Shown: positions 53,569 through 63,333 of the stretch, piece after piece
Layout: each line of letters starts with the position of its first letter
Position numbering within the stretch: the first letter of the stretch is position 1
Assembly (NCBI GenBank): GCA_947649575.1
Contig: CANSRZ010000003.1
Coordinates: 99,996-163,995 of the forward strand
DNA length: 64,000 nucleotides
Direction of reading: 5' to 3'
Source: an uncultured Clostridia bacterium
GTDB lineage: Bacteria > Bacillota > Clostridia > Christensenellales > UBA1242
Notes under the pieces: model-generated
Seen by the model: only the letters and a program-made list of their open reading frames with translations
Told to the model about the DNA's origin: nothing
Database searches by the model: none
Made by a program: the position numbers and the translations under genes

Positions 53569-53588
53569 AATTTTCTCCTTTTAACAGA

Positions 53589-54539
53589 TTAATCTTCGTC
53601 CTTACGAAGAGAAAGCCCATAGCTTTCAAGTTTTTGAATAACCTCATCAATAGACTTAATGCCAAGGTTTTTAACCTTTAACATATCATTTCTTGATTTT
53701 TTAATAAGGTCTTCAATAGTATTAACACCTGCTCTTTTCAAGCAGTTATATGAACGAACAGAAAGGTCCATTTCTTCGATAGGAAGTTCAAGTAATTTAA
53801 CTTGTTTATCCTCTTCGCGAGAAACAAGAATTTGCATGTCGCTCATTTGAGAACAGAGTTCAACAAAGAGGTCGATGTGTTCAACGATAATTTTGCCAGC
53901 AAGGGCAACAATTTCTCTAGCAGTTGTAGTGCCATCAGTTTCAACTTCAAGAACAAGCTTATCAAAGTTAACGCTATGGCCAACACGAGTGCTTTCTACG
54001 TTAAAATTAACGCGTTTAACAGGTGAGAATATAGAATCCATTGCAATGAAATCAATATTATCAAACTTAGTTTTGTTATCAGTGTTTGGAACATAGCCTC
54101 TGCCATTTCCAATCATAAGATCCATATCAAACACGCCACCCTCATCCATTGTAGCAATGTGAAGATCAGGGTTCAAGATTTCAACTTCATCGTTAGGTTC
54201 AAAATCTCTGGCAGTAATTTCGCCAGGTGTATTTTTTCTAATGCGAAGATAAGTAACAAAATCTCTATCTTTGTTTGCGCAACGAACTGCCAAAGATTTA
54301 AGATTTAAGATAATATCAACAACATCTTCTGTAACGGCCCTAACGGTTGAGAATTCGTGAGCAACACCAGCAATTCTGATCGCGATAGGCGCAGAGCCTG
54401 GAAGAGCTGAGAGAAGACTTCTTCTCATAGCATTGCCAAGAGTTATGCCATAACCTTTTTCAAGAGGTTCAACAACAAATCTTGCAAACATGCCGTTGTC
54501 AGTTTCTTCACAGGTAATTTTTGGTCTTTCCATTTCCAT
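53589..54539 (-). CDS. rpoA: RNA polymerase alpha subunit
   Basis: 316 residues from the ATG at 54539 (GGAGGGG upstream). The N-terminal dimerisation domain shows EPLEKGYGITLGNAMRRSLL, and the C-terminal domain, which contacts UP elements and activators, shows LSVRSYNCLKRAGVNTIEDL and MLKVKNLGIKSIDEV. Full length. Between rpsD and rplQ as usual. Confidence 0.98.
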   Translation of the reverse strand: MEMERPKITCEETDNGMFARFVVEPLEKGYGITLGNAMRRSLLSALPGSAPIAIRIAGVAHEFSTVRAVTEDVVDIILNLKSLAVRCANKDRDFVTYLRIRKNTPGEITARDFEPNDEVEILNPDLHIATMDEGGVFDMDLMIGNGRGYVPNTDNKTKFDNIDFIAMDSIFSPVKRVNFNVESTRVGHSVNFDKLVLEVETDGTTTAREIVALAGKIIVEHIDLFVELCSQMSDMQILVSREEDKQVKLLELPIEEMDLSVRSYNCLKRAGVNTIEDLIKKSRNDMLKVKNLGIKSIDEVIQKLESYGLSLRKDED

Positions 54540-54557
54540 AATAATCCCCTCCAATAA

Positions 54558-55184
54558 TTATCTAGAATACAATTCGATAATAAGTTGTTCCTTAATATCA
54601 GCATCAATATCATCTCTCTTAGGAAGTGCAACGATTTTTCCTGAAAGAGCATTTGAATCAAATTCAAGCCATTTTGGCATAACAACTTTCATACCTTTGA
54701 TAGTTTTGAATGATTCAAGTTCTTGTTTGTTTTCTTTAACAGCGATAACATCACCTTGTTTTACAAGGAAAGAAGGAATGTTAACTCTTTTGCCATTAAC
54801 TGTGATGTGACCATGATTTACAATTTGACGGCATTGTTTACGGCTTGCACCGATACCCATTCTGTAAACAACATTGTCAAGGCGTCTTTCAATAAGAGAA
54901 AGCATGTTTTCACCAGTAACGCCTTTCATTCTTTCAGCTTCTTCATAGTATTCTCTGAATTGTTTTTCAAGAACACCATACATTCTTTTTACTTTTTGTT
55001 TTTCGCGAAGTTGAGTGCCATATTCAGAAAAAGTAACTCTTCTTCTTGATTGACCGTGTTGTCCAGGGATAACAGGTCTTCTTTCCATAGCACATTTCTT
55101 AGAAGTGCAACGTTCACCTTTAAGGAAAAGTTTGCAACCTTCGCGTCTGCACTGACGGCAGTCAGGTTCAATTTTTCTTGCCAT
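54558..55184 (-). CDS. rpsD: 30S ribosomal protein S4, zinc-binding form
   Basis: 207 residues from the ATG at 55184. The N-terminus has four Cys (CRQCRREGC, then CTSKKC), the zinc-binding C+ type, and the S4 RNA-binding motif is RQIVNHGHITVNGKRVNIPS. S4 starts assembly of the 30S body and can act as an autogenous repressor of this operon. Longer upstream reading would enter rpsK. Confidence 0.98.
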   Translation of the reverse strand: MARKIEPDCRQCRREGCKLFLKGERCTSKKCAMERRPVIPGQHGQSRRRVTFSEYGTQLREKQKVKRMYGVLEKQFREYYEEAERMKGVTGENMLSLIERRLDNVVYRMGIGASRKQCRQIVNHGHITVNGKRVNIPSFLVKQGDVIAVKENKQELESFKTIKGMKVVMPKWLEFDSNALSGKIVALPKRDDIDADIKEQLIIELYSR

Positions 55185-55197
55185 TAGTTTTCTCCTT

Positions 55198-55608
55198 TTA
55201 AACTCTTCTTGTTTTAGGAGGTCTGCAACCGTTATGAGCGATTGGTGAAACATCCTTAATTAATGTAACATCAAGGTCACAGTTTTGAAGACTTCTGATA
55301 GCAAGTTCACGACCGCTACCTGGGCCTTTAACATAAACCTCAACGCTTTGAATACCATGAGCTTTTGCTACTTTTGCAGCGTCTTCAACGCAAGATTGAG
55401 CAGCAAATGGTGTACTCTTTTTTGAACCTTTAAGTCCAAGCTTTCCACTAGAGCACCAAGACAAAACATTTCCGTCACAATCACTAAAAGAAACGATAGT
55501 GTTGTTGAAAGAAGTTTTGATATGCACTTGGCCTTGAGAGATATTTCTAGAAATTCTCTTTTTTGCTTTAGCAGTGCTGTTTGATTTTTTAGTAACTTGT
55601 TTAGCCAT
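55198..55608 (-). CDS. rpsK: 30S ribosomal protein S11
   Basis: 136 residues; [37 protein letters not shown] and the basic end [10 protein letters not shown]. Forms the platform near the mRNA exit. Ten bases after rpsM. Confidence 0.98.
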   Translation of the reverse strand: MAKQVTKKSNSTAKAKKRISRNISQGQVHIKTSFNNTIVSFSDCDGNVLSWCSSGKLGLKGSKKSTPFAAQSCVEDAAKVAKAHGIQSVEVYVKGPGSGRELAIRSLQNCDLDVTLIKDVSPIAHNGCRPPKTRRV

Positions 55609-55618
55609 AATTTACTCC

Positions 55619-55996
55619 TTACTTACCTTTCTTAGAAGAACCAGCAATAACTTTCTTAGGACCTTTTCTAGTTCTAGCGTTATTACGTGTATTTTGACCT
55701 CTAACAGGCAAATTCTTACGATGACGAACGCCTCTATAACAGCCAATTTCGCCAAGTTTTTTGATATCCATGTCGACTTTTTTGCGTAATTCACCTTCAA
55801 CGATGACATTATGTTCAATATAATTTCTAAGTTTAGCAACTTGATCATCAGTTAAATCTTTAACTCTGATGTCAGCACTCACGCCTGTTGCTTCGCAAAT
55901 TTTGTTAGAGGTAACTCTGCCTATTCCATAGATATAGGTAAGTCCAAGCTCTAATCTTTTTTCTCTGGGTAAATCTACACCAGCAATACGTGCCAT
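55619..55996 (-). CDS. rpsM: 30S ribosomal protein S13
   Basis: 125 residues; [20 protein letters not shown], the helix-two-turn-helix [16 protein letters not shown], and the basic [15 protein letters not shown] tail. Contacts the P-site tRNA and the 50S head bridge. Start with GGAGG. Confidence 0.98.
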   Translation of the reverse strand: MARIAGVDLPREKRLELGLTYIYGIGRVTSNKICEATGVSADIRVKDLTDDQVAKLRNYIEHNVIVEGELRKKVDMDIKKLGEIGCYRGVRHRKNLPVRGQNTRNNARTRKGPKKVIAGSSKKGK

Positions 55997-56021
55997 TTAA
56001 TTTTCCTCCACTTTAAAATTT

Positions 56022-56135
56022 TTAGCCTTGTGTTTGTTTATGCTTAGGGTTTTTGCAGATGACCATAACTTTGCCATCTCTTTTAATAACTCTGCATTTA
56101 TCACACATAGGTTTTACAGATGCTCTAACTTTCAT
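56022..56135 (-). CDS. rpmJ: 50S ribosomal protein L36, zinc-binding form
   Basis: 37 residues, [20 protein letters not shown] to NPKHKQTQG. Cys-x2-Cys, a third Cys (VICKN) and His give the zinc-binding version. In its normal place between infA and rpsM. The start at 56135 has AGGAGC. Confidence 0.96.
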   Translation of the reverse strand: MKVRASVKPMCDKCRVIKRDGKVMVICKNPKHKQTQG

Positions 56136-56147
56136 TTTGGCTCCTTT

Positions 56148-56369
56148 TTAACCCTTTTCTCTCCAAGTAATCCTGCCTTTAGACAGGTCATAAGGGCTCA
56201 TTTCGACTTTGACTTTATCCCCTTCAAGAACTTTGATATAATGTTGTCTAAGTTTGCCAGAGATATAAGTTGTAATAACATGCCCATTTGTAAGACGAAC
56301 TCTAAATGTTGTATTAGGTAAAACCTCTTCAACAATTCCTTCAAATTCGATTACATCTTCCTTTGACAT
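56148..56369 (-). CDS. infA: Translation initiation factor IF-1
   Basis: 73 residues from the ATG at 56369 ([20 protein letters not shown]), a single S1-like OB fold with [20 protein letters not shown] and GRITWR. It blocks the A site during initiation. AGGAG is five bases from this ATG; a GTG six bases earlier is less likely. Overlaps the end of the KOW gene by 19 bases. Confidence 0.97.
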   Translation of the reverse strand: MSKEDVIEFEGIVEEVLPNTTFRVRLTNGHVITTYISGKLRQHYIKVLEGDKVKVEMSPYDLSKGRITWREKG

Positions 56370-56623
56370 AGGCACTCCTTTTTTTGATTTAAGTATTTTT
56401 TGATTTTTGAATTAACTCGCTGATTAGTGTCAAGCACTTCGCTTTCGGTTAATCCGCTTTCTTCAAACATTTTAACATGTTTTAAAGATTTTTTCTTTGG
56501 CTTAAACGCTGAAAGCCTTTTGCCGTCTGCTAAGTAGACATACTTATCGTCAAACTTAACAACTACATAAAATCCACCTTTTTCTTTGCCTGCCGTGGCA
56601 AGCACAACACTTCCGATTTTCAT
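56351..56623 (-). CDS. KOW-domain RNA-binding protein (L14e-like)
   Basis: 90 residues from the ATG at 56623 ([20 protein letters not shown]), which has GAGG upstream. The first 35 residues are a KOW motif, followed by [20 protein letters not shown] and a basic helix. Small proteins of this type between map and infA are characteristic of Bacillota and resemble archaeal/eukaryotic L14e. They probably act on the ribosome, but their role is not settled. Confidence 0.9.
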   Translation of the reverse strand: MKIGSVVLATAGKEKGGFYVVVKFDDKYVYLADGKRLSAFKPKKKSLKHVKMFEESGLTESEVLDTNQRVNSKIKKYLNQKKECLCQRKM

Positions 56624-56632
56624 GTTCACCTC

Positions 56633-57376
56633 TTAAAGTGTCAAGATTTCAACGCCGTCCTTTGTTACAAGCACAGTGTTTTCATAATGAGCAGATGGAA
56701 GCCCATCACGAGTAATCACTCCCCAGCCGTCCTCAATCAGCCAAATTTCTTTTCTTCCCATATTAACCATAGGTTCAATAGCAAGACAAGTGTTTTCAAC
56801 AACAAGAGGTCCGTCAGTCACTTTCCCATAGTTTGGGATATTTGGTGGCTGATGCATATCTTTGCCAATGCCGTGACCAACCAACTCTCGCACCACTGAG
56901 TAACCGTTTTTTTCAACATAAGCCTGTATTGCATGACTAAGTTCACCTAAGCGATGCCCGACTTTAAGGTTTTTAATCCCCTCAAAGAAGGATTCTCGTG
57001 TCACATCAATAAGCCTTTGTTTTTCTGGGCTGATTTTGCCCACTGGGAAAGTGCGTGCAGCATCGCCATTATAGCCTTTGTAAATAACACCAAGGTCAAT
57101 GCTGATAATATCTCCTTCTTTCAAAATGCAATCCGCTGAGGGAATGCCATGTACCACCATTTCGTTTGGTGAGGCGCAAATTGAGCCTGGGAAACCTTCG
57201 TAACCCAGAAAAGAAGGAGTTGCACCACTATCAATTATAAACTTTTTTGCAGATTTGTCAAGTTCTAATGTGGAAATACCTGGCTTAATAAGCGTTTCTA
57301 CAAAATTTAGGGCGTCACGAGTGATTTGCCCAGCTTTTCGCATTAAAACAATTTCAGCAGGATTAAATCTTTCCAC
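56633..57376 (-). CDS. map: Methionine aminopeptidase, type I
   Basis: 247 residues. Removes the initiator Met. Metal ligands are visible: Asp in SIDLGVIYKGYNGDAARTF, His in GHGIGKDMHQPPNIPNYG, Glu in AIEPMV, and Glu in the C-terminal HYENTVLVT. The start is GTG at 57376, overlapping the adk stop (TAGTG) with GGAGG seven bases upstream, so translation is coupled to adk. Confidence 0.97.
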   Translation of the reverse strand: MERFNPAEIVLMRKAGQITRDALNFVETLIKPGISTLELDKSAKKFIIDSGATPSFLGYEGFPGSICASPNEMVVHGIPSADCILKEGDIISIDLGVIYKGYNGDAARTFPVGKISPEKQRLIDVTRESFFEGIKNLKVGHRLGELSHAIQAYVEKNGYSVVRELVGHGIGKDMHQPPNIPNYGKVTDGPLVVENTCLAIEPMVNMGRKEIWLIEDGWGVITRDGLPSAHYENTVLVTKDGVEILTL

Positions 57377-58005
57377 TATTTTGCCTCCAACCCTTTCAAG
57401 AAAGTTTTCACAGGCTGATAAGTTTCCTCAGGAGTTCCCTTAGAAGAAACCTTAAATAGCCTATCACTGTAGAAGTCTATGAGTGGTGAAGTATTCTTTT
57501 CATAAACTTCCAGACGATTTTTAACTGTTTCCAACTTATCGTCATCGCGTTGGTAGAGTGGCGTTCCACATTTACGGCAATTGCCAGTGTAGCCCTCGTA
57601 ACTTGCGTTGTCAATATCTCCACATTGTGGACAGATACGACGAGATACAAGACGATTGATGATTTCCTCAAACGCGAGGTCAACCAAAATTACACTATCA
57701 ATTTCTGTAATTGTGCGGAGAACTTCTGCTTGCTTGATAGTTCTAGGAAAGCCGTCCAGAATAAAACCATTCTTGCAATCGCTTTGACTGATGCGGTCTT
57801 TTAAGATTTGAATTGTAAGTTCGTCAGGAACAAGCTTGCCGCTGTCCATATAACTTTTAAGTTCAAGCCCTAATTTGCTACCGCTGCTTGCGAATTGCCT
57901 AAATAAATCGCCAGTTGAAATTTGAGGAATATCAAAATCTCTTGTGATTTGTTTAGCAAGAGTACCTTTGCCACTGCCCGGCGCTCCTAAAAGAATAAGT
58001 TTCAT
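57376..58005 (-). CDS. adk: Adenylate kinase, zinc-LID form
   Basis: 209 residues from the ATG at 58005. P-loop GAPGSGKGT, AMP site STGDLFR and FILDGFPRT, and a LID with CPQCG and CRKCG (four zinc-binding Cys), typical of Gram-positives. Keeps ATP, ADP and AMP in balance. It overlaps map. The AAGGAG site lies upstream. Unusually, 300 non-coding bases and a small gene separate it from secY. Confidence 0.97.
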   Translation of the reverse strand: MKLILLGAPGSGKGTLAKQITRDFDIPQISTGDLFRQFASSGSKLGLELKSYMDSGKLVPDELTIQILKDRISQSDCKNGFILDGFPRTIKQAEVLRTITEIDSVILVDLAFEEIINRLVSRRICPQCGDIDNASYEGYTGNCRKCGTPLYQRDDDKLETVKNRLEVYEKNTSPLIDFYSDRLFKVSSKGTPEETYQPVKTFLKGLEAK

Positions 58006-58311
58006 AATTCTCCTTTTTTGCTGGTGAGGCACCACTCGGCAAAATTTATTTTTCATTGTTCCAATTCAAATAAATTTTGTCACGCGGACACGATTGCAAG
58101 CAATCTAACTCGCTACCCTCGCGTTTCCCCGTCCCAAGCTCCCTCCATTAAGGTTGCCAACGAATTTTGAAACAAAATTCTTATGGCGAGTTTATATAAT
58201 GAAGTCGAAACCCGTTTTTTCTATATAAACCCTAAACTGTTGCAACAGCCTTTTTATTTAACGACCTTAGACTTTCGGTCAAGTGGCATTGCCACTTTTT
58301 AAACAAAATGA
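58006..58311. other. Structured non-coding region interrupting secY-adk
   Basis: About 300 bases with no credible gene, less AT-rich than its surroundings. It holds several perfect hairpins: GATTGC-AA-GCAATC (about 58098-58111), GTTTATATA ... TATATAAAC (about 58191-58230) and CTGTTGCAACAG (about 58237-58249). A GTGGCATTGCCAC stem (about 58282-58296) is followed by five T on the plus strand. It may be a leader of adk, a small RNA on either strand, or inserted DNA. Confidence 0.5.
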
Positions 58312-58545
58312 CTATTTTTCAAAAAGTCTTCTAACTTCCAAACTAGTTTCGTACGCTGATTTAGCACTAGTCGGAAGTCCTTTAAACGCTCTATAGAGAA
58401 GATCATTACAAAATTTATTCTCTTTTACAGGAGCTGAAACAGGTAGTTCCATAAACAAAGGTTTAGAACTGATATTATCAAGAAAAGCATTAAATCTTGC
58501 TTTACGTTCTGGTGATAATTTATTTGTTTTCAAAGTTGCTTCCAT
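58312..58545 (-). CDS. 77-residue protein of unknown function between secY and adk
   Basis: Start at 58545 (MEATLKTNKLSPERKARFNA) with GGAGG upstream. Basic, helical, with no membrane segment; the end reads LPTSAKSAYETSLEVRRLFE. Not a known member of the spc operon. The gap of about 80 bases to secY suggests it is still cotranscribed. Confidence 0.7.
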   Translation of the reverse strand: MEATLKTNKLSPERKARFNAFLDNISSKPLFMELPVSAPVKENKFCNDLLYRAFKGLPTSAKSAYETSLEVRRLFEK

Positions 58546-58626
58546 AATTACCTCCAAATTTGTATTTACAATCTTCTAGATAATAATTTTTAAGCAAACT
58601 ATTATCTAAAAGATTAAACACTTTTT

Positions 58627-59928
58627 TTAATCAAGGAAACCCTTGTAATTACGCATCAGCATTTGAGCTTCAAGTTGTTTGTCAAGTTCAAGCGCTACTG
58701 AAACAACGATCATAAGACCAGTTGCACTGAACGCATTGATAAGTGTTGCAGCTCCTGCATACTCTCCAATTGCCCAGAATGCAAGTGACGGAATTAAAGC
58801 GATAAATGCTAAGAATATTGCACCGAACAAAGTTATTCTGTTTGAGATTTTTCTTAAATAGTCGCTTGTTGGCTTTCCTGCACGAATGCCTGTGATAAAG
58901 CCACCTTGTTGTTGAATCCTCTTTGAAACGTCATCAGCGTTAAATGAAATTTGTGCATAGAAGAATGCGAACGCCAAGATGAGAAGAGAAGAAACAACGA
59001 TATATGGCCAAGTGCCTGCACCAAGATATCTTGAATACCAAGCATAAGCACTAGATTCTGGCCAGAAAGATAAGATAAGTTGTGGGAATGTGATTAAAGC
59101 AGAAGCGAAGATGATTGGCATAACACCAGAGCCATTCACACGAATTGGAATGTAAGTGCTTTGCCCGCCATACATTTTTCTGCCTTTAACTTGTTTTGCA
59201 TATTGCACTTGAACTCTACGCTCGCCACCATCAACAAAGACAATGAAAGCAAAGATAAGCACAACAGCAACAAGGAATAAAACAATAACCCAAAGGAAAT
59301 TGATGTTAGAAATTGTTTGTTTAATTGCAGAGCCAAATGCACTTGATGCAGAAGAAAGGATACCCACAAAAATGAGTAAACTCATACCATTACCAATGCC
59401 AAGGTCTGTAATTCTTTCACCAATCCAAACTGTAAACATACCACCAGCGACAAGGATTAAAACAACCCCTGCTCCAACAAGCCATGTTGGAAGAGCGCCT
59501 GTAAGGTTAGCGTCAATAGAACTTGAATAACCAACAACAATACCAATTGCCTGTGCAAGAGCTAGAATAAGCGCAGCAATACGAGTATAGAAATTGATTT
59601 TTCTTCTTCCGTCTTCGCCATTTTTTGCAAGATTTTCAAGCGCTGGAACAGCGACTGTAAGCAGTTGAATAATAATTGATGCTGTAATATAAGGCGAAAC
59701 ACCCAAAGCAAGGATAGAGCAGTTTGAAAGCGCTCCACCGCTTACCATATTCATAAGAGAGAAAAAGTTAAAACTATCTCCCTCATTGATTCCGCTGATA
59801 GCGCTGGCATCAAAGCCAACAGCTGGAAGCCAGCAACCCAAACGATAAATCAACAACAGCAACAAAGTTAAAAGAATTTTTTTCCTAACATCTTTAATTT
59901 TAAATGCGTTTCCTATTGTTTTAAACAT
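58627..59928 (-). CDS. secY: Preprotein translocase subunit SecY
   Basis: 433 residues with ten predicted membrane helices. Conserved pieces include DVRKKILLTLLLLLIYRLGC, ALGVSPYITASIIIQLLT, FYTRIAALILALAQA, and the cytoplasmic loop QISFNADDVSKRIQQQGGFI with RAGKPTSDYL. Forms the protein-conducting channel with SecE and SecG. The start overlaps the end region of rplO by spacing of four bases; GAGGAG upstream. Confidence 0.98.
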   Translation of the reverse strand: MFKTIGNAFKIKDVRKKILLTLLLLLIYRLGCWLPAVGFDASAISGINEGDSFNFFSLMNMVSGGALSNCSILALGVSPYITASIIIQLLTVAVPALENLAKNGEDGRRKINFYTRIAALILALAQAIGIVVGYSSSIDANLTGALPTWLVGAGVVLILVAGGMFTVWIGERITDLGIGNGMSLLIFVGILSSASSAFGSAIKQTISNINFLWVIVLFLVAVVLIFAFIVFVDGGERRVQVQYAKQVKGRKMYGGQSTYIPIRVNGSGVMPIIFASALITFPQLILSFWPESSAYAWYSRYLGAGTWPYIVVSSLLILAFAFFYAQISFNADDVSKRIQQQGGFITGIRAGKPTSDYLRKISNRITLFGAIFLAFIALIPSLAFWAIGEYAGAATLINAFSATGLMIVVSVALELDKQLEAQMLMRNYKGFLD

Positions 59929-59932
59929 AGAC

Positions 59933-60379
59933 TTACTCCTCTATAATTTTTCCGCCAACTTTTTCTATCTTTTCTTTTGCAGTAGCAGTAAATTTGCTAG
60001 CCTTAACAGTGAGAGGTTTTGTAAGCTCTCCGTCTCCAAGAACTTTAAGTCCATAAGGAGCGCGTTTGCCAATAAATCTTTGTTCATAAAGAACTTCCAT
60101 ATCAATAGTTGAATTTGCCTCAAAAGCTTCAAGGTCGCCAACATTGATAGTTGCATAAACTTTCTTAAAGTTTTTGTTGTTAAATCCTCTGATAGGGATT
60201 TTTCTGATAAGAGGAATGTTTCCGCCCTCAAATCCAGGACGAACACCGCCTCCACTTCTAGCGTTTTGACCTTTGTGACCTTTGCCACTTGTTTTGCCAA
60301 TTCCGCTTCCAATACCACGGCCAACTCTAACTTTTTTAGTAGTAGAACCCACCGCTGGTTTCATATTTTCAAGTTTCAT
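59933..60379 (-). CDS. rplO: 50S ribosomal protein L15
   Basis: 148 residues. N-terminal RVGRGIGSGIGKTSGKGHKG and RSGGGVRPGFEGG are typical. An assembly protein linking 23S domains. Start with GGAGG, ten bases after rpmD. Confidence 0.98.
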   Translation of the reverse strand: MKLENMKPAVGSTTKKVRVGRGIGSGIGKTSGKGHKGQNARSGGGVRPGFEGGNIPLIRKIPIRGFNNKNFKKVYATINVGDLEAFEANSTIDMEVLYEQRFIGKRAPYGLKVLGDGELTKPLTVKASKFTATAKEKIEKVGGKIIEE

Positions 60380-60388
60380 AGTATCCTC

Positions 60389-60586
60389 CTACTTAACCTC
60401 TTCCACTTTAACAAGGTGTTTTACGTGGAATACACTTCCGCGAATAGCCTCATTGTCAGGAAGAATTTTAGATTGACCAAGTTTTTTAAGTCCAAGAGCT
60501 TCAATGATAAGAGATTGTTTTTTGTTGTAGCCAATAGCACTTTTTACCCAAGTAACTTTAAGCATTTTTTGTTTTTTCTCTGCCAT
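60389..60586 (-). CDS. rpmD: 50S ribosomal protein L30
   Basis: 65 residues from the ATG at 60586 (MAEKKQKMLKVTWVKSAIGY); LIIEALGLKKLGQSKILPDN is the family core, and the N- and C-termini are slightly longer than usual. Upstream reading would enter rpsE. Confidence 0.96.
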   Translation of the reverse strand: MAEKKQKMLKVTWVKSAIGYNKKQSLIIEALGLKKLGQSKILPDNEAIRGSVFHVKHLVKVEEVK

Positions 60587-60596
60587 AATGCCCTCC

Positions 60597-61211
60597 TTAA
60601 ATCTCGTCTGGGTTCTTGCCACGGCGAGCAGCGATTTCTTCCTTAGTTTTAACAGAAAGAAGTCCGTTCAAAGTAGCTTGAACACAGTTGATTTTATTTG
60701 TTGAACCATGAATTTTTGTAACGATATCTGTGATACCAGCAAGTTCAATAACTGAACGAGCAGCACCACCAGCAATAACTCCAGTACCTGTTTTTGCAGG
60801 AAGCATAAGGATATTGGTAGTTGAAAACTTACCATTAACCTCATGAGGAATTGTTCCGTTAACCATTGAAATTGGCTTCATGTTCTTTTTAGCAATAGTG
60901 GTAGCTTTTTCAATTGCTTGAGAAACTTCCTTAGCTTTGCCCATACCAATTCCAACTTTGCCTTTTTTGTCACCAACAACAACAAGTGCTGAGAAACGAA
61001 GAGTTCTTCCACCCTTAACAACCTTTGTTACACGACGAACTGACACAACTTTTTTGTCCATATCACTTTCTTCACGTCTAATAGGTTTTCTGTCATTGTT
61101 TTTTCTATTGTCTTTATTGAAAGGTTTTTTGCCTCTACCTTTGCTTGCTGTTTCAGGAAGATTTTCAGCAGTAACAACAGTTTCTTCAGTTTTAACTTCT
61201 ACGTTTTCCAT
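60597..61211 (-). CDS. rpsE: 30S ribosomal protein S5 with N-terminal extension
   Basis: 204 residues; the core starts near residue 50 ([20 protein letters not shown]) and includes [20 protein letters not shown] and [19 protein letters not shown]. About 45 residues at the N-terminus are an added acidic, then Lys/Asn/Arg-rich tail. S5 keeps decoding accurate. GGAGGA before the start at 61211. Confidence 0.97.
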   Translation of the reverse strand: MENVEVKTEETVVTAENLPETASKGRGKKPFNKDNRKNNDRKPIRREESDMDKKVVSVRRVTKVVKGGRTLRFSALVVVGDKKGKVGIGMGKAKEVSQAIEKATTIAKKNMKPISMVNGTIPHEVNGKFSTTNILMLPAKTGTGVIAGGAARSVIELAGITDIVTKIHGSTNKINCVQATLNGLLSVKTKEEIAARRGKNPDEI

Positions 61212-61220
61212 AATATCCTC

Positions 61221-61589
61221 CTAAAATTTAAGTCCAGCTTCTCTTGCGCCTTCGGCGAGAGCTTGAACTCTTCCAATGTAAATGTAACCGCCTCTGTCAA
61301 AAACAACTTCTTTAACTTTTTTAGCTTTTGCACGTTTAGCAAGTTCTTGTCCAACGATTTTAGCTTGTTCAGTTTTGTTTTTGCCCTTTACAAGGCTTGC
61401 GATTTCTTTATCGCGAGTTGAAGCAGAAACAAGTGTAATTCCTTTAACATCATCAATAATTTGAGCGTAGATTTCATTCAAAGAACGATTAACACAAAGA
61501 CGAGGTCTTTCGCTAGTTCCTTCAATCTTATTTCTTACGCGTTGATGACGAACAACTCTTTTAGAGTTCTTATCAATTTTTGAAATCAT
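61221..61589 (-). CDS. rplR: 50S ribosomal protein L18
   Basis: 122 residues; [38 protein letters not shown] and [20 protein letters not shown]. Binds 5S rRNA. Ten-base gaps on both sides. Confidence 0.98.
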   Translation of the reverse strand: MISKIDKNSKRVVRHQRVRNKIEGTSERPRLCVNRSLNEIYAQIIDDVKGITLVSASTRDKEIASLVKGKNKTEQAKIVGQELAKRAKAKKVKEVVFDRGGYIYIGRVQALAEGAREAGLKF

Positions 61590-61598
61590 ACTTTCCTC

Positions 61599-62147
61599 CT
61601 ACTTCTTGCCTTTGCCAGCAGTTTTACCGACTTTTCTGATAACTACTTCATCGCTGTAACGTACGCCATATCCATGATATGGTTCAACAGGACGAAGATC
61701 CTTTATGTTTGAAGCAAATTGACCAACTCTTTGTTTGTCAATGCCTGAAACTGAAATTTCTGTAACTGATGGACAAGCAACTTGTAAATCAGCAGGAATT
61801 TCAACTTCAATTGGGTGAGAGAATCCAAGGTTAAGGTTAAGTTTGTTGCCATTAACAGCAGCTTTATAACCTACACCTGAGATAAGAAGAGTTCTTTTGA
61901 AACCCTCACTAACGCCAACAACCATATTGTGAGCCAAAGCTCTATAAAGACCATGCTTTGCATTTGAATCAGATGTTTCTTTTACAACAGCGAAAGTCAT
62001 TTCGTTGCCCTCAATTTTGCAAGTGATGCACTTGTCAACTTCTTGGCTTAATGAACCCTTTGGGCCATTAACAGTAAGTTTATTGTTTTCAAAAGTTGCA
62101 GTAACGCCAGCAGGCATTATAATAATTTTATTACCAATTCTAGACAT
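61599..62147 (-). CDS. rplF: 50S ribosomal protein L6
   Basis: 182 residues from the ATG at 62147 (MSRIGNKIIIMPAGV), GGAGG upstream. Two repeated domains; the conserved LRPVEPYHGYGVRYSDE lies near the end. Close to the factor-binding site. Confidence 0.98.
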   Translation of the reverse strand: MSRIGNKIIIMPAGVTATFENNKLTVNGPKGSLSQEVDKCITCKIEGNEMTFAVVKETSDSNAKHGLYRALAHNMVVGVSEGFKRTLLISGVGYKAAVNGNKLNLNLGFSHPIEVEIPADLQVACPSVTEISVSGIDKQRVGQFASNIKDLRPVEPYHGYGVRYSDEVVIRKVGKTAGKGKK

Positions 62148-62157
62148 ATTACCCTCC

Positions 62158-62556
62158 TTACCATACATAAGCGAGCACTTCGCCACCAACATTAAGGCTT
62201 CTTGCAACTTTATCAGTCACGATACCTTTGTTTGTTGAGATGATAGCGATGCCAAGTCCGCTTATAACTTTTGGAAGTTTTTCACATTGAGCATAAATAC
62301 GAAGTCCAGGTTTAGAAATTCTTTTCAAGCCTTGGATAACACTGTCGCCAGTTTCGTCATATTTAAGAACAATGTGTATGTTTTTATAACTTCCCTCTTC
62401 AACTTGGTCGAAAGAAGTGATATAACCTTCATCAAGAAGGATTTTAGCGATTGCAAGTTTTTCTTTTGATGCAGGGATAAGCACATCATCGTGTTTAGCA
62501 GAGATTGCGTTACGAATTCTTGTGAGCATATCTGCAATTGGGTCTGTAATTAACAT
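62158..62556 (-). CDS. rpsH: 30S ribosomal protein S8
   Basis: 132 residues; [20 protein letters not shown] at the start and [20 protein letters not shown] at the end. Binds the central domain of 16S rRNA and in many bacteria represses the spc operon. Confidence 0.98.
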   Translation of the reverse strand: MLITDPIADMLTRIRNAISAKHDDVLIPASKEKLAIAKILLDEGYITSFDQVEEGSYKNIHIVLKYDETGDSVIQGLKRISKPGLRIYAQCEKLPKVISGLGIAIISTNKGIVTDKVARSLNVGGEVLAYVW

Positions 62557-62574
62557 TCTAAATATTCCTCCTTT

Positions 62575-62760
62575 TTACCAACTTGACTTTTTCATTCCAG
62601 GGATTTTGCCTTGATTTGCAAGTTCACGGAAGCAAACTCTGCAAATGCCATACTTTCTGAGAACTGCGTGTGGACGACCGCAAATTGAACAACGAGTATA
62701 TTCTCTGGTTTTATATTTTTGAGTTTTTTGTTGTTTTTGAACTAACGCTTTTCTAGCCAT
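62575..62760 (-). CDS. rpsZ: 30S ribosomal protein S14, type Z
   Basis: 61 residues; the short zinc-binding form with [20 protein letters not shown] and [15 protein letters not shown] (Cys-x2-Cys ... Cys-x2-Cys). Typical of Bacillota. Confidence 0.98.
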   Translation of the reverse strand: MARKALVQKQQKTQKYKTREYTRCSICGRPHAVLRKYGICRVCFRELANQGKIPGMKKSSW

Positions 62761-62772
62761 AATAATTTCTCC

Positions 62773-63324
62773 TTATCTAGCGAAAGGCAAACCGAGTGCC
62801 TTCAAAAGTGCTTTAGCCTCTTCGTTTGTCTTAGCAGTTGTCACGAAAGTAATATCAAAGCCTCTGATTTTTTCGACTTTTTCATATACGATTTCTGGGA
62901 AAATAAGTTGTTCTTTAATTCCCATAGAATAGTTACCCTTTCCGTCAAATGACTTGTCAGAAATTCCTTTAAAGTCACGCACTCTTGGAAGAGCGATTGC
63001 TGTGAGTCTATCAAAGAACTCATACATTTTATCTCCGCGGAGAGTAACTTTTGCACCAATCTTTTGTCCCTCACGAAGAGCGAAGTTTGCGATTGATTTT
63101 TTAGCAACTGTTACAACTGGTTTTTGACCAGCAATAACTGCAAGTTCTTCAACAGCAATGTTGAAAGATTTTGAATTGCCTTTTTCAGCACCAAGTCCCA
63201 TATTGAGAACAACTTTAACAAGTTTAGGAACTTCATTTGGATTTTTATAACCAAATTCCTTAGTTAAAACAGGCACAACTTCTGTTCTATATTTAGTTAA
63301 AATTCTGTTTTGTTCTTTTGCCAT
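62773..63324 (-). CDS. rplE: 50S ribosomal protein L5
   Basis: 183 residues; [40 protein letters not shown] and [20 protein letters not shown]. Binds 5S rRNA and the P-site tRNA. Ten bases after rplX. Confidence 0.98.
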   Translation of the reverse strand: MAKEQNRILTKYRTEVVPVLTKEFGYKNPNEVPKLVKVVLNMGLGAEKGNSKSFNIAVEELAVIAGQKPVVTVAKKSIANFALREGQKIGAKVTLRGDKMYEFFDRLTAIALPRVRDFKGISDKSFDGKGNYSMGIKEQLIFPEIVYEKVEKIRGFDITFVTTAKTNEEAKALLKALGLPFAR

Positions 63325-63333
63325 AACTATCTC

